From the NCBI RefSeq assembly GCF_017310505.1, contig NZ_CP065957.1, positions 1,550,001-1,614,000 on the forward strand: a stretch of 64,000 nucleotides of DNA, read 5' to 3'. This document shows, piece by piece, positions 44,779-55,194 of this stretch (the first letter of the stretch is position 1; each line of letters begins with the position of its first letter). The position numbers were made by a program, and so were the translations under genes. The stretch is from Methylacidiphilum caldifontis. GTDB taxonomy: Bacteria > Verrucomicrobiota > Verrucomicrobiia > Methylacidiphilales > Methylacidiphilaceae. The notes beneath the pieces were generated by a model that saw only the letters and a program-made list of their open reading frames with translations, was not told where the DNA came from and did not search any database.

Positions 44779-45741
44779 ATGGACATGGCTCAAAAAGATC
44801 AAAAAAATCTTCACAGTATTAATCATAAAGAGAAGATAGCCGTTATAGGTGCAGGAGCCATTGGCCTATTTTATGGGGGACTTTTAGCAAAGTCAGGATA
44901 TAATGTTCACTTTTTAATGAGGAAGGATCTGGATCTAGTAAAAGAAAGGGGACTTATTATTGAATGGGGGAAAGAAACATTCCATCTTTATCCTGTTCAA
45001 GCTTTCTCCTCGACACCTCAGATTGGCCCATGTAAATGGGTCATTATCGCTTTGAAAAGTTCTGCCAATGACGTTCTTCTTGAATTGTTACCTCCGTTAC
45101 TTTCTCCTGAAACGGTTCTTGTTTGCTTTCAAAATGGAATTGATAATGAAAAGTGGCTTTATGAGAACTTCGGGCCAAGGGTAGTCATTGGAGGCATATT
45201 GTTTGTATGCATCAACCGTACCGGGCCAGGGAAGGTTACCAATTTTGGTTTTGGTAAAGTAGAACTTGGACAGTTTAATTCGTTGCCTGGTAAAGAAGTA
45301 AACGAGTTTGAATCCATGCTTCGTAACGCGGGCATTGAAACAGAAAAAGTCAACTCATTGGAAGAGGCTCGTTGGAAGAAACTGGTGTGGAATATTCCTT
45401 TTAATGGTTTATCTGTCGCTGCCGGGGGAATAGATGTGGCTGAAATTTTAGCTCGACCTGAACTTGAGCGTGCCACTCGAGAATTAATGGAGGAAATTAT
45501 CAATGCGGCTAGAGCAATGGGATATGCCATTAACCATGATTTTATTGAATTACAACTCACAAAAACGAGGAAAATGGGTAATTATAAACCCTCAAGTCTA
45601 TTTGATTATTTTGAAAAGAGGCCCTTAGAAATAGAGGCGATATGGGGTAGGCCTCTTAAGAAGGCCAGAGAAAAGGGGATCAATTTACCTAAGCTCCAGT
45701 TGCTTTATGCTCTTCTCGATTCGTTGAATAGCAGGATGTAA
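44779..45741 (+). CDS. panE: 2-dehydropantoate 2-reductase family protein
   Basis: About 320 residues from the ATG at 44779; a GTG at 44758 in the same frame is another possible start, 13 nt after GGAGGA. The Rossmann motif IAVIGAGAIGLFYGGLL, then IALKSSANDVLLELL, VCFQNGIDNEKWL and the catalytic Lys region in EARWKKLVWNIPFNGLS match ApbA/PanE, which reduces ketopantoate to pantoate with NADPH in coenzyme A synthesis. Paralogues with other substrates exist in this family, so the precise role is likely but not certain. It follows a long gene-free stretch. Confidence 0.85.
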   Translation: MDMAQKDQKNLHSINHKEKIAVIGAGAIGLFYGGLLAKSGYNVHFLMRKDLDLVKERGLIIEWGKETFHLYPVQAFSSTPQIGPCKWVIIALKSSANDVLLELLPPLLSPETVLVCFQNGIDNEKWLYENFGPRVVIGGILFVCINRTGPGKVTNFGFGKVELGQFNSLPGKEVNEFESMLRNAGIETEKVNSLEEARWKKLVWNIPFNGLSVAAGGIDVAEILARPELERATRELMEEIINAARAMGYAINHDFIELQLTKTRKMGNYKPSSLFDYFEKRPLEIEAIWGRPLKKAREKGINLPKLQLLYALLDSLNSRM

Positions 45742-45768
45742 TTCTTTCTAAGAGATCATTCAAAATTT

Positions 45769-46248
45769 ATGTTTTTAAACAGAAATCAGTTTAAAAAAAG
45801 GATAAAACAATTAGTTTTTCTCTCTTTGGTTTTATTTCCGGCTTGTGGTTACATGAGAAAAACAGACAAGCCCAATCTTGATCTTTCCATTCATCCTTAT
45901 CTAGACTATTATCCCGATAAAGATGTTCCTAACGAAGAGCTTCCCATCATATTAAGAGAAAGGAAAAAAGCTGTCTCTGTTTTGCCTCCTGTCCTTCAAA
46001 TTGTAAATAGGGAACATAAGGAGCTGACAATCGAAAAAATTAGAGTTGATGGGTTGGAAACGGATTTTTTATGTCATCCAACCTATAACTTGGCTAATCC
46101 CTACAAAAAAATAAAGGTGTTACCTATGAAAATGGATTATGGGGATATATTAAAAGTATCGCTTATAGGATACAAAGGCAATATTGGCAAAATAGAAATC
46201 ATTACTAATCAAGGGAAATGGGAATATTTCGTAGCTAAAAATAAATGA
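45769..46248 (+). CDS. Putative lipoprotein of unknown function
   Basis: The 159-residue protein has a basic N-terminus, a hydrophobic stretch and a possible lipobox L-F-P-A-C at about 22-26, which departs from the consensus at the Pro. The mature part starts with GYMRKTDKPNLDLSIHPYLD and contains a probable small beta domain (LEKIRVDGLETDF-like, then IGKIEIITNQGKWEYF). I recognise no family. It lies 27 nt after the panE-like gene and is followed by a clear terminator. Confidence 0.6.
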   Translation: MFLNRNQFKKRIKQLVFLSLVLFPACGYMRKTDKPNLDLSIHPYLDYYPDKDVPNEELPIILRERKKAVSVLPPVLQIVNREHKELTIEKIRVDGLETDFLCHPTYNLANPYKKIKVLPMKMDYGDILKVSLIGYKGNIGKIEIITNQGKWEYFVAKNK

Positions 46249-46266
46249 GGCATCCCATAATTGCAA

Positions 46267-46303
46267 GGGGGAGGTTTATGAATTAACCGCCCCCCTTTTT
46301 TTT
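46267..46303 (+). terminator. Terminator after the putative lipoprotein gene
   Basis: GGGGGAGGTT (46267-46276) pairs with AACCGCCCCC (46285-46294), one A-G mismatch, 8-nt loop, followed by eight T. The T-run reaches the last codon of clpC, which converges from the other side; read on the minus strand the hairpin is preceded by A-run and may also serve clpC. Confidence 0.85.
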
Positions 46304-48812
46304 AAACTGTTGATTCAACTTGGGATTGGGAAGAAGAATCAATGGGAGATCGTTTAGGAGTGAAGATCAACATTCCCTCCCTAGCATCGACCTCGACTAT
46401 TGTAGATTCCGCAAATTTCCCTTTGAGTAACTCTTCGGCAATAGCATTTTCAACATATTTTTCTACTGCTCTTCTCAAAGGTCTTGCTCCATAAGCAGGC
46501 TCATATCCCTTTTCAATCAAGAAATCGATCGCCGCTTCAGTCAGTTGTATGCTCAATTTTTTACTTTTCAGTCTTTCTGCAACCTTATTAACCTCTAATT
46601 GCACGATTTTGACCATGTCTTCTTTACTCAAAGATCTGAAGACTATAATATCATCCACCCTATTTAAAAACTCGGGCTTGAAAGTCCTTTTTACCGTTTC
46701 CATCATTCTTTCTTTCATCTGCTCATAGGAAACTTCGTCTTGCTTGGCACGAAATCCAAGAACTCCGGGCTTGAGTCCCATTTCAGCACCCACATTAGAA
46801 GTCATGATAATGATGGTATTTCTGAAGTCTATTCTTCTACCTAAGCTATCTGTAACAATCCCATCTTCCAGAATTTGCAAGAGTATATTCCAGACATCTG
46901 GATGTGCTTTTTCAATCTCGTCAAAAAGAACCACCGAATACGGCCTACGACGGATTTTCTCGGTAAGCTGTCCTCCCTCCTCATAGCCAACATAACCGGG
47001 AGGAGAACCTATGAGTCGAGAAACATTAAACTTTTCCATGTATTCACTCATGTCGATCTGGATAAGGGCATCGGGGCTTCCGAATACATATTCGGCTAAC
47101 GTCTTTGCCAGCATGGTTTTGCCCACCCCAGTTGGGCCGAGGAATATGAAAGAACCTATTGGTCTTTTAGGATCTTTCAGATCAGCTCTCGACCGTTGTA
47201 AGGCTCGACTCAAAGCCTCTATGGCCTCATCTTGTCCAATGACTCTTTTCCTTAACTCCGCACCCACATTAAGAAATTTACTCTGATCGTTCTCAGTGAT
47301 TCGAGTAATAGGAATGCCCGTCCACTTGGAAACGATCTGCATCATGTCATCTTCAGTAATGGTCGTTTCTTTTTCGTCTCTACGCTTTTTCCACTCGGCA
47401 ATTTTCTGTTCAAGTTTCTCTTTCAACTCCCTTTCTTTATCTCTTAAGGCCGCTGCCTTTTCGAAATTTTGAGCCTTTATACACTCATCTTTTTTGGCCC
47501 TGATTGAAGCGAGCTCGTTTTCGAGATCTTTCAGTTCGGCAGGCCTCATTGTAGCAGCTATTCTAGCCCTCGCACCCGCTTCATCCATAATATCGATAGC
47601 TTTATCGGGCAGAAACCTTCCGGTAAGATACCTGTCCGAAAGACGCACAGCGGTGTCAATGGCTTGATCGGTAAACTTGGCCTTGTGATGTAATTCATAT
47701 TTGGCTTTAAGCCCATGGAGGATCTGGATAGTTTCTTCTACACTTGGCGCTTCTACAAGAACAGTTTGGAACCTTCTTTCCAAAGCGGCATCTTTTTCTA
47801 TATATTTGCGATACTCAGAAAGGGTAGTCGCTCCAATGCATTGAAGTTCTCCTCTGGATAATGCAGGTTTAATGATATTAGAAGCATCCATAGCCCCTTC
47901 TGCTGATCCAGCTCCAACAATGGTATGGAGTTCATCTATAAAAAGGATAATGTTTTTTGCCTTCCGGATCTCCTCCATAACCGCTTTAATTCTCTCTTCA
48001 AACTGCCCCCTATACTTGGTTCCAGCAACCATCAAGGCAAGATCCAGAGTAATGATTTTTTTGTCTCTTAATAGATCGGGAACATTTTCATTGGCGATTT
48101 CTTGGGCAAGTCCTTCCACAATCGCAGTTTTGCCCACCCCTGCTTCCCCAATAAGCACAGGATTGTTTTTAGTCCTCCGGCAAAGGATCTGCATGACCCG
48201 CTCAATCTCATTTTTTCTCCCTATAACCGGATCAAGTTCTCCACGCCTGGCCAGTTCAGTTAAATCCCTACCGAATGCTTTTAATGCGGGAGTTTTAACC
48301 TCTTTTTTTGTGGCTGTTTCAGTTGTTCCAGCAAAAGCGGGTTCAGGATTTTCCTCTTCACCACTGGAAGAAAAATTGGGATCCAGCTCTTTCAAAATTT
48401 CATTTCTTACTCTTTCAAGATCGATATCAAGATTCTTCAAAATGGTCGCTGCTACCCCTTCTCCTTCACGGAGCAGCCCTAAAAGAATATGTTCAGTGCC
48501 CACATAACTATGGTTCAAAGCTTTCGCTTCTTTGCCCGCCAGAGCTAAGACTTTTTTTACCCGCGGTGTGTAGGGAATAGGTGTAATGGGTTTTCCTTCA
48601 GAAGGCACAGAAGATATCTTTTTTTCTATCTCGACACGTACCGTTTCTAGATCCACTCCAAGTTTTTGAAGAACATTAATGGCTACTCCTTGGGCCAGTT
48701 TAATTAGGCCAAGCAAAAGATGCTCAGTCCCTACATGATTATGCCCAAATCTTTCTGCCTCTTGCCTTGCAAGTGCCAGAACTTGTTGTGCTCTAGGAGT
48801 GAAGTTTGTCAT
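46302..48812 (-). CDS. clpC: ATP-dependent unfoldase ClpC
   Basis: The 836-residue Hsp100 protein has the double N-terminal repeat domain (1-145), NBD1 with Walker A GEAGVGKTAIVEGLA, a middle domain with a UVR-like segment (about 410-450), and NBD2 with GPTGVGKTMLAKTLAEY. It unfolds proteins for ClpP. The two Glu that bind phospho-arginine in B. subtilis ClpC (Glu32, Glu106) are kept as E30 and E107 in the two GTEH motifs. It is 18 nt downstream of mcsB, so kinase and unfoldase come from one message. No clpP or mecA is near. Confidence 0.96.
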   Translation of the reverse strand: MTNFTPRAQQVLALARQEAERFGHNHVGTEHLLLGLIKLAQGVAINVLQKLGVDLETVRVEIEKKISSVPSEGKPITPIPYTPRVKKVLALAGKEAKALNHSYVGTEHILLGLLREGEGVAATILKNLDIDLERVRNEILKELDPNFSSSGEEENPEPAFAGTTETATKKEVKTPALKAFGRDLTELARRGELDPVIGRKNEIERVMQILCRRTKNNPVLIGEAGVGKTAIVEGLAQEIANENVPDLLRDKKIITLDLALMVAGTKYRGQFEERIKAVMEEIRKAKNIILFIDELHTIVGAGSAEGAMDASNIIKPALSRGELQCIGATTLSEYRKYIEKDAALERRFQTVLVEAPSVEETIQILHGLKAKYELHHKAKFTDQAIDTAVRLSDRYLTGRFLPDKAIDIMDEAGARARIAATMRPAELKDLENELASIRAKKDECIKAQNFEKAAALRDKERELKEKLEQKIAEWKKRRDEKETTITEDDMMQIVSKWTGIPITRITENDQSKFLNVGAELRKRVIGQDEAIEALSRALQRSRADLKDPKRPIGSFIFLGPTGVGKTMLAKTLAEYVFGSPDALIQIDMSEYMEKFNVSRLIGSPPGYVGYEEGGQLTEKIRRRPYSVVLFDEIEKAHPDVWNILLQILEDGIVTDSLGRRIDFRNTIIIMTSNVGAEMGLKPGVLGFRAKQDEVSYEQMKERMMETVKRTFKPEFLNRVDDIIVFRSLSKEDMVKIVQLEVNKVAERLKSKKLSIQLTEAAIDFLIEKGYEPAYGARPLRRAVEKYVENAIAEELLKGKFAESTIVEVDAREGMLIFTPKRSPIDSSSQSQVESTV

Positions 48813-48830
48813 TTGAGATAGCCTCCTGCG

Positions 48831-49928
48831 TTAATGATGAAATGGAAATTGTAAATGCCTAGTATCTGGAGAAGGAAAATTTTTAAATCTTTCTCTCAGA
48901 AAATCTGCCCTCAATTCATCTCTTTCTTCAGACGTTAGTTTTTTCTCATAAGCCATTTGCAAATGAGCCGGCTGAATCTTTATCAAACACTCATCAATTA
49001 TCATTCTATTATTTTCAGGAAACATGCCTAAATCGATGCCAAGACGGACAACAGATAAAAGATTTAATGTCTCCTTAGAAGATATTATATACGAATTTTG
49101 CAGAATGCCAAATGCCCTACTTACCTGGTCCAAGATAAATTTTGGTTTTTCCTGTAAAAGTTTTTGTCTCGCATTTTCTTCATGCTGTATAATTTGAGTA
49201 ATAACTTTGTGGAGTCTTTCCAGGATTTCTTCTTCACTTTCCCCAAGAGTCATTTGATTGGATATCTGAAACAAATTGCCCAAAGCCTCAGTTCCTTCTC
49301 CAAAAAGTCCACGCACAGCCAAACCAATTCGATTGACCGCTTTAACAATCTGACTGATCTGTTCACTTAAAACAAGGGCAGGCAGATGCATCATCGCAGA
49401 TACCCTTAAACCAGTACCTACATTTGTAGGACAGGCTGTCAAATAACCAATTTTGGGGAAAAAAGCAAACTCGAGCTTTTCATCAAGTTCATCATCAATC
49501 TTTTCAGCAAGCTTCCAAGCTGCTTTGAGTTGTAAACCAGATTTAAAAGTCTGTATTCGAAGGTGATCCTCCTCATTAATCATTATGGAAACGGATCGAG
49601 AAGAATTAATGGCTACCCCACTTCCCGTGTTTTTTGCAGCATGTTCTCTGCTGATGAGATGCTCCTCGACAAGAACCTGTTTTTCCAGGGGAGAAAACCG
49701 ATCCATTGAATCAATGATCGCTGCGGGCTTCATCTCGGCAAGAGAAGAGACTTCCGGAAGAGCGATAGATAATATTCTAATCCTTTCGTTTTTTCTTGCC
49801 CAACCTGGAAAGGGGAAACGGTTTAAATTTCTTGCAATACGTACTCTACTGGAGACAACTATCTTGTTATTACCTTCCCCAGACTGAAGCCACTCGCTCG
49901 GAGAGGAGATTAAAGAGTTTATTTTCAC
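48831..49928 (-). CDS. mcsB: Protein-arginine kinase McsB
   Basis: The 365-residue phosphagen-kinase-fold protein starts with the ATP-binding SSRVRIARNL and has NEEDHLR (catalytic Glu) at 118-124 and the active-site Cys in C166-P-T-N-V-G-T-G, matching Cys167 of B. subtilis McsB. It also has R336-D-E-L-R-A341, the RDxxRA motif known as the allosteric phospho-arginine site. In Firmicutes McsB marks damaged proteins with phospho-arginine for ClpCP. It lies directly upstream of clpC; McsA is encoded at 8.5-9.0 kb. The kept motifs make a creatine/arginine kinase acting on free substrates unlikely. Confidence 0.93.
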   Translation of the reverse strand: MKINSLISSPSEWLQSGEGNNKIVVSSRVRIARNLNRFPFPGWARKNERIRILSIALPEVSSLAEMKPAAIIDSMDRFSPLEKQVLVEEHLISREHAAKNTGSGVAINSSRSVSIMINEEDHLRIQTFKSGLQLKAAWKLAEKIDDELDEKLEFAFFPKIGYLTACPTNVGTGLRVSAMMHLPALVLSEQISQIVKAVNRIGLAVRGLFGEGTEALGNLFQISNQMTLGESEEEILERLHKVITQIIQHEENARQKLLQEKPKFILDQVSRAFGILQNSYIISSKETLNLLSVVRLGIDLGMFPENNRMIIDECLIKIQPAHLQMAYEKKLTSEERDELRADFLRERFKNFPSPDTRHLQFPFHH

Positions 49929-50006
49929 TTCACAATAAATTAATGAAAATATTGGAATTTCGCAATAACATCAACAACGTTTTATATCCATAGCAAGGGA
50001 AAAAGC

Positions 50007-51287
50007 TTATTTTTTCCCTGTTCTTATTGAGACCGAGGCACCGTGAGCGTCAAGAGATTCGATCCGGGCAAAGGTTTCTAATAAGGGAGAAACTCTTAGA
50101 AGACTCTTTTTTGAATATTCAACAACGCTCGTTTTCCTATAGAACTGGGAGGTGGTCAATCCGCTGAAAGACTTTGCTGCCCCGCCTGTAGGAAGAGTAT
50201 GGCTGGGACCTGCCAGAAAATCACCCGCAGCAATTGCAGAGTATGGGCCAAGATATATCGCTCCACAATTTTTAAATTGATTTAGATATTTTTTGGCGGA
50301 GGGTATTTGCAAGCTGAGATGCTCGGGAGCAAAATCATTAATCAACTCTATGCCTTCTTCAATAGAGCGAACCTGAACAAAGTAGGAATGATTGCTGAGT
50401 ACTTCTTTTAGAATTTGTTGCCTTTGCAAGGAAGGAAGCTGTCTTTTGATTGCATCGATGACAGATTGCAATAGAGAACTTTCAGGGCTGACAAATAGAG
50501 TTTTACTGGATGGACCATGTTCTGCCTGGGCAAGAAGATCTGCAGCAATGAAGTCTGCATTTGAAGGGCCTGCAGCAAATACCGCAACCTCGCTGGGTCC
50601 GGGTAACAGATCGATTGCAACAGCTCCTACAACCTGCCTTTTAGCTTCAACAACATAGGCATTGCCTGGTCCAAATATCTTTTCCACTTTGGGAATACTC
50701 TCCGTTCCATAGGCTAGTGCTCCTATAGCCTGAATTCCTCCTATACTATAGATTTCGGTAGCTCCCGAATAGGCAATTGCGAAATGAAGAACAGCATTAA
50801 CAGGTGGGGGACTACAAACGACTATTTCTTTGACTCCGGCTGCCTTGGCAAAACACACTGTCATCAAAGCAGTGGAAACCAGGGGAGCTGTCCCTCCTGG
50901 AACATATACCCCTATTCTTCTAAAAGGATTATATAATTCTCCAACCCTAGCCCCTTCCTTATTGGTTATACTCCAGCTTTTGGGCCTATTTGCTCTTGCA
51001 AAAAGACTGATATTCTTTTTAGCCCAGCGAAGTGCATCAACGACCTCTTTTGAAGGTTGGGCTACTGTTTCGGTAATCCTGAATGACCCGGGGGGTATCG
51101 ATTGTTTGTCGTAGAGTTCAGTGTATTTGCTTAGCGCTTTATCTCCAGTCTGAAGAATTTCTTCGAGAACTACCTTTACTTTTTGTTCGATTTCCTTCGG
51201 TGGGAGATAGACTCGACAAAGCGCTTTTTTTTCTTCCTCCCAATGTGGATCGCTGAAACGAAATATTTTAAAATCGATCATTCCCAT
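50007..51287 (-). CDS. hisD: Histidinol dehydrogenase
   Basis: The 426-residue zinc enzyme oxidises histidinol to histidine in two steps with NAD+. Motifs: [54 protein letters not shown], and the Zn/catalytic residues in [12 protein letters not shown] and [13 protein letters not shown]. Its start overlaps the end of guaA by 10 nt, so translation is coupled although the pathways differ; both are nucleotide-linked. The GMG start context offers two ATGs, with the one at 51287 used here. Confidence 0.96.
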   Translation of the reverse strand: MGMIDFKIFRFSDPHWEEEKKALCRVYLPPKEIEQKVKVVLEEILQTGDKALSKYTELYDKQSIPPGSFRITETVAQPSKEVVDALRWAKKNISLFARANRPKSWSITNKEGARVGELYNPFRRIGVYVPGGTAPLVSTALMTVCFAKAAGVKEIVVCSPPPVNAVLHFAIAYSGATEIYSIGGIQAIGALAYGTESIPKVEKIFGPGNAYVVEAKRQVVGAVAIDLLPGPSEVAVFAAGPSNADFIAADLLAQAEHGPSSKTLFVSPESSLLQSVIDAIKRQLPSLQRQQILKEVLSNHSYFVQVRSIEEGIELINDFAPEHLSLQIPSAKKYLNQFKNCGAIYLGPYSAIAAGDFLAGPSHTLPTGGAAKSFSGLTTSQFYRKTSVVEYSKKSLLRVSPLLETFARIESLDAHGASVSIRTGKK

Positions 51288-52840
51288 TCAATGGTTGCGG
51301 GGGGTTTAGAAGAAATATCGTAAACAACCCGGTTAACGCCTTCAACTTCATTTATAATTTTGTTTGAAATTGTAGATAAAAGCTCTGGGGGTAACTTAAC
51401 CCAGTCTGCAGTCATACCATCAACACTTTCTACCGCTCTTATTGCTACTGTATACTCATAGGTTCTTTTGTCTCCCATGACCCCAACAGATCTTACAGGC
51501 AAAAGAACAGCAAAAGCTTGCCATATTTTTTCATAAAAACCCGCCTTTTTTATTTCCTCGATAACTATTGCATCAGCTTGGCGCAGAATCCGTAGATTTT
51601 GTTCCTTAATTGGGGCAAGACAGCGTACGGCCAGACCTGGACCAGGAAAAGGATGACGATAGAGCAGTTCGTGAGGCAGTCCAAGAAGTGTACCTACTTT
51701 TCTGACTTCGTCTTTAAAGAGGTATCGGAGTGGTTCGATGAGCTTAAAAGGAATCTTTTTAGGTAATCCTCCAACATTGTGATGACTCTTGATTAAGGCT
51801 GCTCCTTTTCTTCCCGATCCTGCACTTTCAATAATATCTGGATAAAGCGTGCCCTGGGCCAAAAATTTAGCTTCACCAATATCCTGGGCAGCTTTTTCGA
51901 ATACACGAATAAAAAGATTGCCAATAATCTTCCTTTTTCTTTCTGGATCAGCAACATTTTTAAGCCGGTCCAGGAATTGTTGGGAAGCATCAAAAAGGTG
52001 TATTTTTAAACCAAGACTTTGCTGCAAAAGTTTTATGATGGTCTCGGCTTCATTTTGACGGAGCAGGCCTGTATCGACAAAAAGAGGATAGAGTCTTTCT
52101 CCAACAGCTTTATGCACAAGAGCAGCGGTCACCGAGGAATCTACTCCTCCGCTTATACCCAAAATTACTCTTTCTTTTCCTACTTTTTGTCTTATTTCTT
52201 CAATGTTTTCTTCAATAAATGATCCTAGATTCCAGTTGGCTTCAGCATGACAGATTTCGAAAAGAAAATTTGCAAGAATCTTATCCCCATGCTCCGTATG
52301 GGTAACTTCCGGGTGAAACTGAAGACCATATATATTTTTCTTGAAATTGCAGGCAGCAGCATGAGGTTCGTCAGCTGTAAAAGCGATGACTTCAAAATCT
52401 TTTGGCAATATACTTACTCTATCTCCGTGACTATTCCAGACGGTGAAATGAGCGGGTAGACCTTCAAACAAGGCCGAATTTTTAATTATGGAAAGAGAAG
52501 AACGACCATATTCTCCTTTCCCTCCTTTTTCTACTTTTCCTCCAAAACAAGAGGCTATCCATTGATAACCGTAGCAGATTCCTAATATAGGGACGCCTAT
52601 TTCAAATATTTTTTTGTCTATAGAAGGTGATTGTTCTTCAAGAATACTTGATGGTCCTCCCGAAAGGATAATACCGGAAGGAGATAGACCGAGCAATTCT
52701 TGATAAGAGCTTTCCCATGAAAGGATTATAGAGAATACTCCTAGATCCCTAATTCGACGAGCGATAAGTTGGGTATATTGTGAACCAAAATCGATGATTG
52801 CTATACATCCCTTTTCAGGAAGGAGTCTTGGTTTTCTCAT
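51278..52840 (-). CDS. guaA: GMP synthase (glutamine-hydrolysing)
   Basis: The 520-residue enzyme aminates XMP to GMP. The class I glutaminase domain (about 10-200) has ILSGGPSSI, the nucleophile in GICYGYQW, and [11 protein letters not shown]. The PP-loop ATPase has [15 protein letters not shown], and the dimerisation domain ends KPPATIEWE as usual. It lies 136 nt downstream of a GuaB-like gene, the common guaB-guaA order, and overlaps hisD. Confidence 0.97.
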   Translation of the reverse strand: MRKPRLLPEKGCIAIIDFGSQYTQLIARRIRDLGVFSIILSWESSYQELLGLSPSGIILSGGPSSILEEQSPSIDKKIFEIGVPILGICYGYQWIASCFGGKVEKGGKGEYGRSSLSIIKNSALFEGLPAHFTVWNSHGDRVSILPKDFEVIAFTADEPHAAACNFKKNIYGLQFHPEVTHTEHGDKILANFLFEICHAEANWNLGSFIEENIEEIRQKVGKERVILGISGGVDSSVTAALVHKAVGERLYPLFVDTGLLRQNEAETIIKLLQQSLGLKIHLFDASQQFLDRLKNVADPERKRKIIGNLFIRVFEKAAQDIGEAKFLAQGTLYPDIIESAGSGRKGAALIKSHHNVGGLPKKIPFKLIEPLRYLFKDEVRKVGTLLGLPHELLYRHPFPGPGLAVRCLAPIKEQNLRILRQADAIVIEEIKKAGFYEKIWQAFAVLLPVRSVGVMGDKRTYEYTVAIRAVESVDGMTADWVKLPPELLSTISNKIINEVEGVNRVVYDISSKPPATIEWE

Positions 52841-52976
52841 TATTTATTCGTCTTAGTCTACTTTATCTAAGAAAAAGGGAGTTGTTATAGTTAATGATTT
52901 CCTTCAAAATAAGCATCTTGTCTTTTGGTCTATCTTTTAATTGATGAACTTCTTGTTTATAAAGTCGGGATAATTT

Positions 52977-54152
52977 TTATCGGCCCATCCCGACGGATTG
53001 GATCATTTGAAATAGCTTGCCTTCGGATTGGATACTGGGTGCAATAATGATTTCGGTTTCCTGAAACTGTCTTATATTCGCTGCTCCAACATTACCCATC
53101 GAAGTTGCAAGAGCACCAACAAGATTTTGAGAACCGTCATCAACAGTAGCTGGTCCATAAAGAATCTGGGAAAGGGGTCCAGAAATACCCATGCGGATTA
53201 AGGTTCCGCGAGGCAAATTGGCATGTGGAGTAGCCATCCCCCAATGACATCCTTTTCCTGGTGCTTCTTCTGCCCGAGCAAAAGCGGATCCAATCATGAC
53301 CGCATCCGCTCCACAAGCTATAGCTTTACAAAGATCTCCTCCCCTGCGCATGCCCCCATCAGTAATTATAGGAACATAACGACCTGTTTTTTTAAAATAG
53401 CTATCCCTTGCTGCTGCAGCATCAACCGTAGCCGTCACCTGCGGTACTCCAATGCCAAGAACTCCCCTGGAGGTGCAAGCAGCTCCAGGGCCAACCCCGA
53501 TTAAAACTCCGCATACCCCACAGTCCATCAGTTCAAGAACTACATTGTAGGTAACCGCATTGCCAACCAGAACAGGAATGCGCATCTTTTTACAGAATTC
53601 TTTTAAATCAAGAGTCTTATACTGAGAGGAAATATGTCTGACTGTGCTGACCGTAGATTGAACTACATAAAGGTCGGCTCCAGCTTCCTGTGCTATATAT
53701 CCGTAGGTTTCGGCTTTCTGCGGTATGGAGGAAACAGCCGCAAGGGCATTTGCCTTTTTGAGTTCTTCAATTCTTAAAGCAATAAGTTTTTCTTGAACTG
53801 GAGCAGAGTAGATTTTTTGCAGCAATTCGGTGACCTTACTCTGATCGCATTTGATGATTTCCTCGATAACTTCTTGAGGCTTTTCGTAACGCGTCTGTAT
53901 TCCTTCCAAGTTGATAACTCCAATGCCTCCAAGCCGGTTCATTTCGATACAAAATTTGGGATCAGTCACCCCATCCATCGCACTGGCAAGAATGGGAATT
54001 TTAAGTTTTAGAGTTTTGCCTGAAGGATGTGTAATTTCAAAGCTAGTGTCTACCTCTTCTGGATTGATTGTAATCTCTCCGGGAACCAAGGAAATTTCAT
54101 CAAAACCATAACAGACTCTTGCTTTTCGATTCCTTCCTATCCACATACCCAT
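52977..54152 (-). CDS. guaB3: GuaB3-family IMP dehydrogenase-related protein
   Basis: The 391-residue TIM-barrel protein resembles IMP dehydrogenase and GMP reductase: [34 protein letters not shown], the catalytic loop [17 protein letters not shown] with Cys, and [31 protein letters not shown]. It has no CBS pair and lacks the usual IMPDH flap arrangement. Length and the [21 protein letters not shown] start match the GuaB3 subfamily of actinobacteria and cyanobacteria; for a cyanobacterial member GMP reductase activity has been reported. Next to guaA it may balance GMP and IMP. It could still be the only IMPDH of this organism. Confidence 0.8.
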   Translation of the reverse strand: MGMWIGRNRKARVCYGFDEISLVPGEITINPEEVDTSFEITHPSGKTLKLKIPILASAMDGVTDPKFCIEMNRLGGIGVINLEGIQTRYEKPQEVIEEIIKCDQSKVTELLQKIYSAPVQEKLIALRIEELKKANALAAVSSIPQKAETYGYIAQEAGADLYVVQSTVSTVRHISSQYKTLDLKEFCKKMRIPVLVGNAVTYNVVLELMDCGVCGVLIGVGPGAACTSRGVLGIGVPQVTATVDAAAARDSYFKKTGRYVPIITDGGMRRGGDLCKAIACGADAVMIGSAFARAEEAPGKGCHWGMATPHANLPRGTLIRMGISGPLSQILYGPATVDDGSQNLVGALATSMGNVGAANIRQFQETEIIIAPSIQSEGKLFQMIQSVGMGR

Positions 54153-54175
54153 TTTATGACCTCCGGTAATAAAAA

Positions 54176-54400
54176 TTAAACTCCAATTTCAATATTTTGA
54201 ATAGCATTACATTTTGGACAGCGTAATGTAATTTGTCCGGGTTCAATTTCAATTCTTTCTTTACAGAACCGACAAATAAAAATGCGCCGCTTCTCTAAGC
54301 GACGCCTCTTAAGATAATAAAAAAGCCATAAAATAAAAATAAAAGCAAGTGAAAGAGTTGAATAGAAAAAAAAAGATTCAGGTAAGGTAATGCGCATCAT
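54176..54400 (-). CDS. Small membrane protein with zinc ribbon
   Basis: The 74-residue protein has one transmembrane helix (about 10-30), a basic stretch KRRRLEKRR that should face the cytoplasm, and a zinc ribbon with C43xxC46 and C61xxC64. I know of no named family. Its ATG overlaps the stop of the tonB-like gene by 4 nt, so it belongs to the exbB-exbD-tonB transcript and may modulate that complex. Confidence 0.7.
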   Translation of the reverse strand: MMRITLPESFFFYSTLSLAFIFILWLFYYLKRRRLEKRRIFICRFCKERIEIEPGQITLRCPKCNAIQNIEIGV

Positions 54401-55194
54401 GGAACAACCCCCTTTTGACTTTCAAAATTATTACTATAGCTCCAGAATATTTTAATCTTTCCCCATATTTTTCTTCTATTCAGGGGGTCTGCAAAAAATC
54501 GAAGCTTACGAGCTTCAGTCACCGCCAAAAGATCCGCTTGCTCATTGCCACAACTCTCCTCAAGAAGGACATGATCGACTATTCCTTCTGGATCAACAGA
54601 AATAACGAGTGTTGTTGTTCGAGCCTCTGACAAAAGATTCGTGCTTATTTGGGGAAGTTTCCAAGAAGAAATAAGCCTAGATTTTAAGATTTCATCAAAG
54701 AGAGCGACTGATTGTTTAGCTATTTTGGGGAGAAACTTTGAAAAAGAGGGTCTTTCTTGAGGCAAAGGGAAGAAAATTTTTGCCGATTCATTAAGAGTAG
54801 GTTCTGTTGTTTTATAAAAAACAATTTCTTTTTCAATGGGAATGGATATAGGGCTTGGAGTAGTGTTATTTAAAGGGAAAGATAAGGGTTGGATCATCGT
54901 CAATCTTTTATTGGATGGTCTCTTGGGATGAATCAATGAAGCCGGATCCCTGTATTTTAAAAGAAAATTTATCCTATTTTTTAGAGAAGAATCGATAAGG
55001 GCAGAATGGGAAGAAAAGATATAAACCCTACTACGGGGAATAGGTTCAACTAAAGGGGGTACATAAGTGACCTTACAAAAGAGAAGAAAAAAAAGGTGAA
55101 AGAAAAAGGAAAAACCGATCCAAAATAAAACAGATGAACTCTTAATGTTAAGAAGCTGGGGAAAGTTTTTCCCTTCTAAATTAGTGTTCTCCAT
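54397..55194 (-). CDS. TonB-like energy transducer
   Basis: The 265-residue protein has an N-terminal transmembrane helix (about 23-42, VLFWIGFSFFFHLFFLLFC), a periplasmic linker without the usual long Pro-rich (EP/KP) run, and a C-terminal beta-rich domain ending TEARKLRFFADPL...WGKIKIFWSY. Within it, LVISVDPEGIVDHVLLEESCG is the TonB/TolA C-terminal pattern. The position after exbB-exbD supports a role in energy transfer to outer-membrane receptors or in envelope stability. TonB-type and TolA-type functions cannot be separated. Confidence 0.75.
   Translation of the reverse strand: MENTNLEGKNFPQLLNIKSSSVLFWIGFSFFFHLFFLLFCKVTYVPPLVEPIPRSRVYIFSSHSALIDSSLKNRINFLLKYRDPASLIHPKRPSNKRLTMIQPLSFPLNNTTPSPISIPIEKEIVFYKTTEPTLNESAKIFFPLPQERPSFSKFLPKIAKQSVALFDEILKSRLISSWKLPQISTNLLSEARTTTLVISVDPEGIVDHVLLEESCGNEQADLLAVTEARKLRFFADPLNRRKIWGKIKIFWSYSNNFESQKGVVP

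Noticed and set aside
47872-48507. 211-codon plus-strand frame inside clpC
   Set aside because: Antisense shadow of the strongly conserved clpC gene with a low-complexity Ser/Leu-rich translation.
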